Source of the DNA: Ciborinia camelliae
Taxonomy: Eukaryota > Ascomycota > Leotiomycetes > Helotiales > Sclerotiniaceae
Assembly (NCBI GenBank): GCA_025890175.1
Contig: JANPYM010000019.1
Coordinates: 275,453-339,452 of the forward strand
Length of the DNA stretch: 64,000 nucleotides
Direction: 5' to 3'
In this document: positions 32,038-40,339 of the stretch, piece by piece
How the letters are laid out: every line of letters begins with the position of its first letter
How positions within the stretch are numbered: position 1 is the first letter of the stretch
Program-made: the position numbers and the translations under genes
The notes under the pieces: generated by a model
Seen by the model: only the letters and a program-made list of their open reading frames with translations
The model's database searches: none
Told to the model about the DNA's origin: nothing

Positions 32038-32229
32038 ATGTATGTTGAGGTTGTAGAAGTTCATCCAAGGTGTAAGGCAAGAATCAAGAGAGAAAGGGTC
32101 ACAAATCAAATTGGAATGGCGGCTACTACATTAAAGTGTGGGTTGGTGGTCTATTATTTTGATGATGAAGATAAAGTTGCGGAAGGTAGTTGCCCTAGCT
32201 TCCCTATGCATTTTGAAAGGAAGAACTGA
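32038..32229 (+). CDS. Unrecognised short ORF
   Basis: The frame is 63 codons with GMAATTLKCGLVVYYFDDED and a short tail. There is no known domain. It lies between the disrupted gene and the next charged ORF, in a region where other genes are spliced, so it may be one exon. Confidence 0.25.
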   Translation: MYVEVVEVHPRCKARIKRERVTNQIGMAATTLKCGLVVYYFDDEDKVAEGSCPSFPMHFERKN

Positions 32230-32461
32230 TAAATAGAACTCAGAAAGAGCCAGAAGTTACGATCAAACCTCCCGGGCCTCGCTTGATGACAAAGGAAACG
32301 TAAGAAAGAACATAGAAGATACTAGCAATATTGAAGCGACATACCTTACATATCAGATCGAACGTAAAAGATAATATATCGATAATCCTTCAACGACAAC
32401 AAACGAGGACAAGAAACGATTGATTACATGCCCATGGACTATCGCAAAAAAAAGGGCGTAG

Positions 32462-32851
32462 AATAATGCGAAGAAAAAAGAAAATAAAGAATATAATCAG
32501 TACCATGCATCTGTTGCAAAGAAGTACGAGGGAAGATTGCCCTACGGAACAAGAGAGATTGCGATAGCACTGAGAAAGAAAGAAGATGAGATAGAATTAA
32601 CTGATTTTGATGAGGAATGTTTGGAATATGCTGAGCAGACCACAACGAGAAAGGTGGAGGAGAAGGATAAGGAGCTTCTTGGCTTTCATTCCTATATGAG
32701 AGTTGAAAATGAAGAATGGTTGAGATGGGAGATGTTGGATAAGGAGAAGGATAGGAAGGATGTGTTTGAAGCAATTAAATTGAAGAAGAAAAGGCTGAAG
32801 GGGAAGATCATTGTGCCAGATTGTTACATTAAGGCGAATAAGTATATCTAA
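32462..32851 (+). CDS. Charged helical ORF, probable exon of an unknown gene
   Basis: The frame is open from a TAG at 32459 to the stop at 32851, so about 130 codons can be read, although no ATG is evident at its start. It is rich in Lys/Glu (KKEDEIELTDFDEECLEYAE, ENEEWLRWEMLDKEKDRKDV) and should be helical. It ends IIVPDCYIKANKYI. No domain is recognised. A poly-A tract near 32445 may hide a frameshift from the upstream ATG at 32430. It belongs to the same repeat-rich block as the AT-hook gene. Confidence 0.35.
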   Translation, partial: NNAKKKENKEYNQYHASVAKKYEGRLPYGTREIAIALRKKEDEIELTDFDEECLEYAEQTTTRKVEEKDKELLGFHSYMRVENEEWLRWEMLDKEKDRKDVFEAIKLKKKRLKGKIIVPDCYIKANKYI

Positions 32852-32895
32852 AAAGAAAAATGAAGAGATGAGGTCGGCGAAAAGTTGCAAGATTG

Positions 32896-32969
32896 CAGGG
32901 TGCAGAAAATAGCTAGGTTTCGTTGGAAGGGGATGTGGATTGAAGATCTAAACTGGGATTGTTTATAAA
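32896..32969 (+). repeat. Inverted-repeat arm, left part (gene-tail homology)
   Basis: GCAGAAAATAGCTAGGTTTCGT matches 29921-29945 (the tail of the disrupted gene, encoding a TKPxYFL motif on minus). GGATTGAAGATCTAAACTGGG matches the minus strand at 36166-36200. The arm is cut by the AT-rich element at TTATAA (32964-32969) and resumes at 35861. Confidence 0.75.
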
Positions 32970-35860
32970 CCAGAGGAGATTCCGCATACAACTCGCTTAA
33001 AATAATGAAAATACATTAATTCATTCTATCGTTCTGTATAGACCCGTTTTTATTTTATATATATATAATTAATAAAAAAATAAATCCATTGTTATTATAT
33101 AAAGCAATATATTATTTCAATCTTATTATTAATTCTTTATAATGAAAATATATTATATATATTTTTATTAATATTAATAATTATAAATATTTTTAATAAT
33201 ATTTATATACATTCTTTTCCTTTTCTTATCTACATTGCATCTTTTATCCCACTTTATATATTTAACCTTACTATTACCTTGACTTTGTTAATTTTTATAC
33301 AATTTATCTTCCTCCAATTAATTATTAACATTTATAATTTCTAACTTCGATATTACTAAAACTATTTATCAATTAAATACTTTTATAATATATTCAATAT
33401 TCTTTTCTAATATTTTCCCAACATATAATTTATTCTTTAAAACGAAACGTTAATCTTAAACATATATTATAATCTTTTTAATATTCTACTTACTTTTATA
33501 CAACATTTTATCCAATATATAATCTTTTTAAAAGTTATATCCAATTACAATTTATTTAAATTGTATATTCATCCTTTTATATATATCGAATTTTTATTTA
33601 TTAAATATATTAATATATTTTTTTTAATCAAATTCGAAATTGTTTCTTTTATAAATATACATCTCCATTATATACTCATATAACAATTACTACAATTAAA
33701 ATGCTTAGTAATTATACTTCTCCAAATAATTAAATTTTCGAAATATTTAACTATATTCAATTTGTTAATTTTAAGTACATTTATAATAATATAAAAAAAT
33801 CTTTTATACTAAATAAAAAAACTTAATTAACCATAATAATTAATTACAAACATTCAATTACTTATTTAACTATATAACTATATACTTTTTATACCGCATT
33901 TACTAAATTCAAACTATATTCACCTAATATTTTATAATACTAATTAATAAATATACAGAATTAGCTTCTTTTCTTAACCCTATTATTTTTTTTAATATTA
34001 TATAAAATATTTTTATTAAATTAATAATTTTAATTTATATTAAAATAAATTTATATTATTTTATATATTAAACCCACATTATCTTTTTTTTACACTATTT
34101 CTTTACAAAATATTTTTTCGAATCCCATAATTTTTTATTAATTTTAAATTTTTTATTAATTAATATTAAATTAATTATTAATTAAATAAATATATTATAT
34201 TCAGTTTTTATAATATATAACTAAAAAATAATATTTATATAAATATATATTATATAAAAATCTAAATCTTTAAATCTTTATTTCAAAATTTGATTATAAT
34301 ATTATTAATATAAAAAATATATAATATTATTAAAAATATTATTAAATTAATTAATAATTTTATTAAAAAATATATTATATATAATATATTATTTTATAAT
34401 ACTATCATCTATAAAAATATATCTAATTTTATAATTATATTCTAAATCTTTTATCCAAAATACCATTTAATACATACAAACTACAATAACATTTTTATTT
34501 TTCCCCAAAAATAATATATTTACATATAATATATATAAAAATTTATTAATTTTAATTTAATATATTCAAATAAAAAATTTTAATTTTTTAATATTTGTTT
34601 TATAAATATTATCAAAAAAAATAATATAATCTTAAATAAAAAAAATTTTAAATTGTTTTTTAAAAAACTAAACAATACTATAAATAAATTACCCTAATTA
34701 ATTTTTAATTATAACAATTTTATAATAATATTTTTATACAATATACTATTTCTTAATATTTTTAAATTTTACTTCCCAAAACATATTTTTCAATATTTTA
34801 TATAAATTAACTACATTAATCTTAAATCCTAATATTTTCTTCTAATTCTAAATCATTCGTTTTTTCAAATATTATTTTTCACATTATTATATAAAAACAT
34901 TAACTTTATTTTTTCCTTTATCTATAAAATTATTAATAATTTATTCGAAAATATAATTTTTTATTAATTCAATTTTAATAACAATTCAAATAACATTATT
35001 AATTTTTATATTTAAAATATTTAAATTATAATTATATTTTTTTAAAAAAATATATTAATATTATATAAAATTTAAAAACTTTTATTTAATAATTTTTATA
35101 TATATTAAACAAAATATTACAATATAATTTTATTATAACTTTTTTTTAAACTTTAAAATTGTTTTATCTGATTTTTAATATTATCAATATTAATAATATT
35201 TTTAAATATAATTTTTTAATTTGTATAATATTTTAATAATATTTTATATATTCAATATAAAAAATTATATTTCTTTATATTATTCTTTATTTATAACAAA
35301 TAATATATTATTTTATATAATAAAATTAAAAAAAATATAATAAATATTTTTGATTTGAAAATAAATATTAAATATAAAATTTATTAAAAACAAAATAATA
35401 TATAAAAATATAATAAATAATAAATAATATATAATTAAATAAAAAATAAAAATAAAATAAAATTAAATTTGAAAATTTAAAATTTGATTTTATTATAAAA
35501 AATTAAATATTTCATTTTATCAACAATTTATCCCCTTTTTCCCTTTTTTTCCCCATTTATATATTTTTTAAAATATATATATACATTTAATAAATATAAA
35601 TTATACTTTAAATCATACCTTTTTATAATATATATTATTAAATATATTATTAAATTAAAATAAAATAAAATAATATAATATATTTTTATTTTTAATAATA
35701 ATAATAATAAAAAATAATAAATAAATTAATAAACAATTAATTTATAATATATTAATTTAATATAATAATAATATTAATAATTATATATTATTTATACAAA
35801 CACTATCTTTTTACTATTTATATTATAATATGGGATTGTATACGGAATCTCCTCCTCTGT
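32970..35860. mobile_element. 2.9-kb AT-rich insertion with TIRs and TTATAA duplication
   Basis: The ends are inverted: the left is ACCAGAGGAGATTCCGCATA, and the right, read on minus, is ACAGAGGAGGAGATTCCGTA; both continue with TACAA. They are flanked by TTATAA (32964-32969 and 35861-35866). The interior is nearly pure A/T without ORFs, as expected of a RIP-degraded transposon. Joining the flanks through one TTATAA recreates the sequence found uninterrupted (reverse strand) around 36158-36163, which acts as an empty site. The superfamily is undetermined. Confidence 0.7.
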
Positions 35861-35932
35861 TTATAAGCAAGGTCTTAAGCTAATATTACGCTAGTCTAGT
35901 CTCCATATGATCTGATAAATCCATCCCTGTTA
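35861..35932 (+). repeat. Inverted-repeat arm, right part
   Basis: GCAAGGTCTTAAGCTAATATTACGCTAG and the following TCCATATGATCTGATAAATCC match the minus strand of 36092-36157 with mainly C/T and G/A differences. The last 39 bases also match 58480-58518 (reverse). Confidence 0.75.
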
Positions 35933-36091
35933 TTGAGATCTGACCAGCTTTTGTTTACAAATGTAGCTCAACATCCCGAGGTCGCGTGTGAAACCACAAA
36001 ATTGACCGCCCACAACGCCCTAATCTTATATTGGCAACAAATTAAAAAATCGATCCGAACAGGCCCTTAGATTTGTAGTTGTAGGGAGGAG

Positions 36092-36235
36092 TAACAAGGG
36101 TGGATTTAACAGATTACGTGGGGATTAGACTAGCGTAGTATTAGCTTAGGACCTTGCTTATAAGCAATCCCAGTTTAGATCTTCAATCCATATCCCTTTT
36201 TGACGAATCCTATCTATTTTCTGGAGGAGGTAGGA
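36092..36235 (-). repeat. Inverted-repeat arm, uninterrupted copy
   Basis: Reverse-complement counterpart of the split arm, with the empty TTATAA site at 36158-36163. Just outside, the plus strand at 36200-36235 encodes LTNPIYFL, related to the TKPTYFL tail of the disrupted gene. A motif ATCGATCCGAACAGGCCCTTAG precedes it at 36049-36070. Confidence 0.7.
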
Positions 36236-36319
36236 TTGAAGAAAGGAAAGTGGGGTATGTCGAATTTGGGTGAATCGTGAATCGAATTTGAGGGTAAGGT
36301 GTAGAATTCGAATTTGAGG

Positions 36320-36705
36320 GGTAGATCGATTCCGAGAAGTGAATTGTATTTGAGGAAGATGAAAGGTAGAATTCGAATTGGAGGATAGGTCGAATTTGAG
36401 AGGGGGTTGGATTTGAGGTTATCTCCGAGGGTAGGTCGAATTTGAGAGGGGGTTGGATTTGAGGGAGATGAGGGGTAGATCGATTCCGAGAAGTGAATTG
36501 TATTTGAGGAAGATGAAAGATAGAATTCGAATTGAAGGATAGGTCGAATTTGAGAGGGGGTTGGATTTGAGGTTATCTCCGAGGGTAGGTCGAATTTGAG
36601 AGGGGGTTGGATTTGAGGGAGATGAGGGGTAAATCGATTCCGAGAAGTGAATTGTATTTGAGGAAGATGAAAGGTAGAATTCGAATTGGTCAGAATAATT
36701 CATCG
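36320..36705. repeat. 154-bp minisatellite, about 2.5 copies
   Basis: Units begin at 36321, 36475 and 36629 with GTAGATCGATTCCGAGAAG and contain the sub-repeat GGTCGAATTTGAGAGGGGGT. Frames through it are artefacts. Confidence 0.85.
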
Positions 36706-36715
36706 CACAATATAT

Positions 36716-36829
36716 AGCTCTTTTCCCTCCTCATTACAATTACTACAACTATAAGCTCTTTTCCCTTCTTATTACAATTACTATAACTATAAGCTCTTTT
36801 CCCTTCTTATTACAATTATTATAACTATA
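36716..36829 (+). promoter_or_regulatory. Triple 38-bp repeat immediately upstream of a start codon
   Basis: AGCTCTTTTCCCTTCTTATT-type units begin at 36716, 36754 and 36792; each carries ATTACAATTAC and ends ACTATA. The last ends about 7 bp before the ATG at 36836, so the array forms the core promoter or 5' leader. CT-rich tracts are common near fungal transcription starts. Confidence 0.6.
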
Positions 36830-36835
36830 ATCAAT

Positions 36836-38107
36836 ATGTCAAGAGATCCAGGCAAAAAACTTCACGATTCAGGTAAGTCTAGCCATAATATTGACCAGTT
36901 CATTCAAAATTCAGAGAATAACTTAGATGGAAATGGTACTGAACAAATCTATATATACTAATATATAAACTTGACAGATTCAGATGTGGACAATGCCTCC
37001 ATTCCCGACAAAAAAAGATCGCGTTTCACCTCTTCTTCGACTCCCTCCAACCCATATCTTTCCTTATCTCCTCCTCCTCGTTTCACCTCTTCTTCGACTC
37101 CCTCCAACGCACATCTTTCCCCATCTCCTCCTCCTCCTTCTCCCCTCGACAACGATGGTCCCAACCATAATATCAATGAGGGAGAAAAATTCGATAGTCT
37201 CATGGAAGTCCTAATGGGAATGGATCGACGAAAAGGGGCAATGACAAAGGGCAAGGACAATCTGGGGGTTTCACTGACCGACAACGATGAAGGGATGCAC
37301 CTCTACATGCAAGAGATTATAAAAGGGGAACTTTACCGAGCAAAGGGGCTAAGTCTCGAACAATTTCTACGGGAACATCCCAGCATGAACCAAAGCTATC
37401 AGCAGGTGGAAACCCGAAACACGCGAGATCGCGAAGACGAAAACAGAGTTAGAGCTTTGCAAAGAGCAGAAAAAGACCGAAACTTTGTCGCGTTTATTAG
37501 ATGGGCATGGCAACAAAATGACTCAGTCCCTTTTTCGCAAAATATAGCCACAATTGCACTATATTCGTTCCAAGATGTACTCTCACAACTCAATGGACAA
37601 ATATGCTGGCGCATGCACACTAAAAAGCTAATGAAAAAGCAACATATGACTCCTAGCGATATCACAGCTATCGCGAAGAAGCTCGCCGCATCCACTCCAT
37701 CCAAAGAATACCTTGATTCATTCGAGGAACTTGGTTTGAAGTTCAATCGAGTTGGTGTTTTAGGAGTGGGCGAGGAATATGATTCTACTTCGCCTCCGAA
37801 TTTCTTGGTTTCTGGTCCAGCTCCACCAGCAACACCTAACCATAACATCGACTTCTTGGTTTCTGGTCCAGCTCCACCAGCAACACCTAACCATAACATC
37901 GACTTCTTGGTTTCTGGTCCAGCTCCACCAGCAACACCTAACCATAACATCGACGTTGGTCTTGTTGCTCTTCAGGGGGTTAAATCTACCGTGGATAGAT
38001 TGGTGCTGGGAGAGATAGAACGGATGGACAGACTCGAACATTTGAGGGAGATCGAAAAGGAGATTGCGCAAATTATCAAACAGGAAGAAGAACATTTGTT
38101 CTTCTAG
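36836..38107 (+). CDS. Spliced gene of unknown family with NLS and triple C-terminal repeat
   Basis: Exon 1 (36836-36872) and exon 2 (36978-38107) give 388 residues. The 105-bp intron has a GTAAGT donor, TACTAAT branch site and GACAG acceptor and is in frame. The N-terminus is acidic then basic (PDKKRSR, possible nuclear signal). Two 20-residue Ser/Pro units follow, RFTSSSTPSNPYLSLSPPP and a close copy. A helical middle (about 140-265) holds FVAFIRWAWQQND and LTPSDITAIAKKLAAS-like segments. Three perfect 17-residue units FLVSGPAPPATPNHNID follow, then a helical charged tail ending EEEHLFF. No stop or frameshift interrupts it. Tandem arrays lie on both sides. I recognise no family; the short first exon and in-frame repeats resemble the AT-hook gene at 28.5 kb, suggesting but not proving a related origin. 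Confidence 0.7.
37802..37954 (+). repeat. Three perfect 51-bp in-frame repeats
   Basis: Units begin at 37802, 37853 and 37904 and are identical at the base level, which points to very recent duplication or gene conversion. Confidence 0.95.
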
Positions 38108-38129
38108 TGACGTGAAGGAAGACGGACCC

Positions 38130-38411
38130 GAGGAACTTTCTTGGGTGGAGCGGGACACTCTTTTTTTTTTGGGCGATTACAAATGTTGGGATAAATGATG
38201 TGATTGTATCTATCAGCAGGTCTGAGGAACTTTCTTGGGTGAAGCGGGACACTCTTTTTTTTTTGGGCGATTACAAATGTTGGGATAAATGATGTGATTG
38301 TATCTATCAGTAGGTCTGAGGAACTTTCTTGGGTGGAGTGGGACACTTTTTCTTTTTTGGGCGATTACAAATGTTGGGATAAATGATGTGACTGTACCTA
38401 TCAGCAGGTCT
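38130..38411. repeat. Three 94-bp tandem repeats after the gene
   Basis: Units begin at 38130, 38224 and 38318 with GAGGAACTTTCTTGGGTG, each containing a T-run and GGGCGATTACAAATGTTGGG. The first starts 23 bp after the stop codon, so it would lie in the 3' UTR or terminator region. Confidence 0.9.
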
Positions 38412-38464
38412 CTGGTTTGTACATAGCATAGTTTAGAACCTCGAGCTGAATACAATACAAAGGA

Positions 38465-38504
38465 AATACATAGTACTATTTTGTCTTCATTACCCCATGG
38501 TGAT
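38465..38504 (+). repeat. 40-bp segment shared with the AT-hook gene leader
   Basis: ATACATAGTACTATTTTGTC and the following TTCATTACCCCATGGTGATT match 28376-28415 (about 36 of 40) in the same orientation. Confidence 0.7.
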
Positions 38505-38744
38505 TACTTCTCTATAGCCGCATTGTAGTTCGTCCGATCACCGTCTTTGTTCACTCCATTTGGATGATCGAGGTTTCCGACTACCTCCATTACCCTTTTC
38601 CATTTGCTCCACAAGTTAAGGTATAGACAGCTTTTTTTTAAGCCAGAAATGAAGAATTAATGGTTTATAAATATTCCATTCAGCAATAGTTGGTGGCGCC
38701 ATCTTAATTGTTGTATACATCAGGACTTTATTTTTTAATGGGGT

Positions 38745-38841
38745 AACCTCATAAGATACCTTAAAGATTCGGTAACGTCTTATCGCAACGATAAGGTTTC
38801 AATTTATCTTGTCGTCGACCTTATGACAACCTTATGAGATT
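38745..38841. mobile_element. Possible 97-bp MITE or hairpin element
   Basis: AACCTCATAAG at the left and CTTATGAGATT at the right are inverted with one mismatch. The interior holds a perfect hairpin CTTATCG-CAA-CGATAAG and further CCTTATGA copies. No clear target duplication. Confidence 0.35.
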
Positions 38842-39177
38842 CAAAATTTTTCTTTTTTTTGAAAATTGTACCGTTGATTAATTAGGTAGATGATAAACTT
38901 TCGATTTATATAATTTATATCAAATTTGAAGCTATTTTGATTGATTTGTACAGATTTGAAAATTTACGTTTTGGGATGATCCCAACATAAGATTATGAAA
39001 TCACGTGTAACCTTTTTCAACATCTTCGCATATACTATACTGTACTATATTTGAGTACGAGATGAAAGTACGAGCTATATATGTATGATATGTATTGCTC
39101 GTATGAATAAAAAGTCCCCCCAGAAAGCGTCGACAAATAGAAATCATCGAAACATGCACTTCAATTTCCAAAGCTAA
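38842..39177. other. Non-coding stretch
   Basis: AT-biased sequence without recognised features. Confidence 0.45.
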
Positions 39178-39612
39178 TCATTCAGAGGGTTTCTTCGCCG
39201 GTGGTTTTTGGACCACTTTAACAACCGCTACCTCCTCTTCCTTCACCTTTTCCTCCTCCACATCCTCCATCACCACATCCTCACCGTCTTCCAACTCAAG
39301 AAGATATCTCGCGACTTCCCCTCCCCAAAATCGGAAATATTTTATTCCGAGCTTATCAAAAAATACCGTTGAAGAGTAATATCGTATTGCGCGAAGTCTG
39401 CCGTTGATCTTCAGCCACCAGTTACTGCAACAGAGCCTAATAAAGGTCTGGTAACCTGCAAGGCTAAGTATAGAAGTAAGGTACGGTAGTTGGATGAGCG
39501 AGTGGGTGGAAAGGGTGACCGTAATGAATATTATGTAAGCCTGGGGTAGATTTGGTAGATAGCAAGCTATGTAAACAAAACCACCGAGAACAAAATCCAT
39601 CATATTGTTCAC
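39178..39612 (-). CDS. Hypothetical ORF with acidic/Lys-rich C-terminus
   Basis: The frame has 144 codons. The N-terminal half has hydrophobic stretches (FVLGGFVYIACYLPNLPQAYIIF-like) and the second half reads VFFDKLGIKYFRFWGGEVAR. A Glu/Val/Lys tail follows (EDVEEEKVKEEEVAVVKVV) ending PPAKKPSE. The tail looks like a genuine protein terminus; the first part may be intron or unrelated sequence. Family unknown. Confidence 0.35.
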   Translation of the reverse strand: MNNMMDFVLGGFVYIACYLPNLPQAYIIFITVTLSTHSLIQLPYLTSILSLAGYQTFIRLCCSNWWLKINGRLRAIRYYSSTVFFDKLGIKYFRFWGGEVARYLLELEDGEDVVMEDVEEEKVKEEEVAVVKVVQKPPAKKPSE

Positions 39613-39933
39613 GAGTCATCAATTATCTTCCTTCTAAAAAACGTTCAGTCGATGTATCAGCCATGTTCACCTGTCCGTAGAGATTCATCCATGAAGAGTA
39701 GGTCAGACTCGACAGAGCCCAGAAACCCATGAATTTTCTTTGCCCATCAACCCTTTTCTATGTTAACATGTCTGTCTGATAGCGATTGGGCTTGAGTTTG
39801 TGTTACTACATGTCACTTGAAGATTCGTTCACCATGCTCTGCATCGTTTGGTAAAAATGCCTAGTCCAAAATCCTCATTCTCTTTGTCATTTTCGATTAA
39901 TGTTATCTGTTTTATTACACAAATAGAGGGGTT

Positions 39934-40164
39934 CTAATTTGTACTCCTTCTTCCAAGTTTAGTTTCTAAACCGTTTTCCTCGGCTTTCATCTCACTCTCA
40001 ATCGTCAACAGCTGTCGTAATCGATCTCTTCTGTTACCAGGCCCTTCCCCAAATAAGGTAATAGGTTCGCCCATTTCTCGAAGTCGCGCGCGTACGCATG
40101 TAACCATTTTGACCGTGGGGAGGACGGGCGGTCCAGCCAATGCCATGATCGGCGTAAAAGTCAA
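39934..40164 (-). pseudogene. Prp4-type U4/U6 snRNP protein fragment (SFM motif)
   Basis: The frame reads [20 protein letters not shown], then [10 protein letters not shown]. This is the splicing factor motif (SFM/PSF) near the N-terminus of Prp4/PRPF4, a WD-repeat protein of the U4/U6 spliceosomal particle; human PRPF4 has LRALGEPICLFGEGPAERR at this place. No WD repeats follow, and the frame overlaps a pantothenate synthetase fragment on the other strand. Only about 50 residues are recognisable of a protein of roughly 500, so it is a genomic fragment. Confidence 0.7.
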
Positions 40165-40339
40165 TTCTCAAAGAGAGCATGATGGCCTGGCATTGAGTTC
40201 AAGAAACGTTTATCTGGGAAAGAGGAGAAATGAGCTCGGATGGTCAGCATTCTCGTTAGCAATCCAACACGAGCATTTTGCTGCAGCAAAAGAGCTGATG
40301 CAGTCATACTCATCTCTATGCTTGAGGAGAAAGCGATAG
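40109..40339 (+). pseudogene. Pantothenate synthetase (PanC/Pan6) fragment
   Basis: The frame contains QREHDGLALSSRNVYLGKRR. RExDGLAxSSRNxYL is the signature of pantoate-beta-alanine ligase, which joins pantoate and beta-alanine using ATP, and the Ser-Ser-Arg-Asn stretch lies in the nucleotide-binding region. Only about 60 residues of the usual 300 are present. The fragment abuts the Prp4 fragment on the opposite strand with the ends overlapping, so junctional or neighbouring origin should be checked. Confidence 0.7.

Noticed and set aside
36419..36703. 94-codon repetitive Ser/Pro/Asn frame on minus
   Set aside because: It is a translation of the 154-bp minisatellite and has no other support.
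37399..37950. 183-codon minus frame with perfect 17-residue repeats
   Set aside because: It is antisense to the 51-bp coding repeats of the plus-strand gene, which has intron signals and an upstream promoter array.
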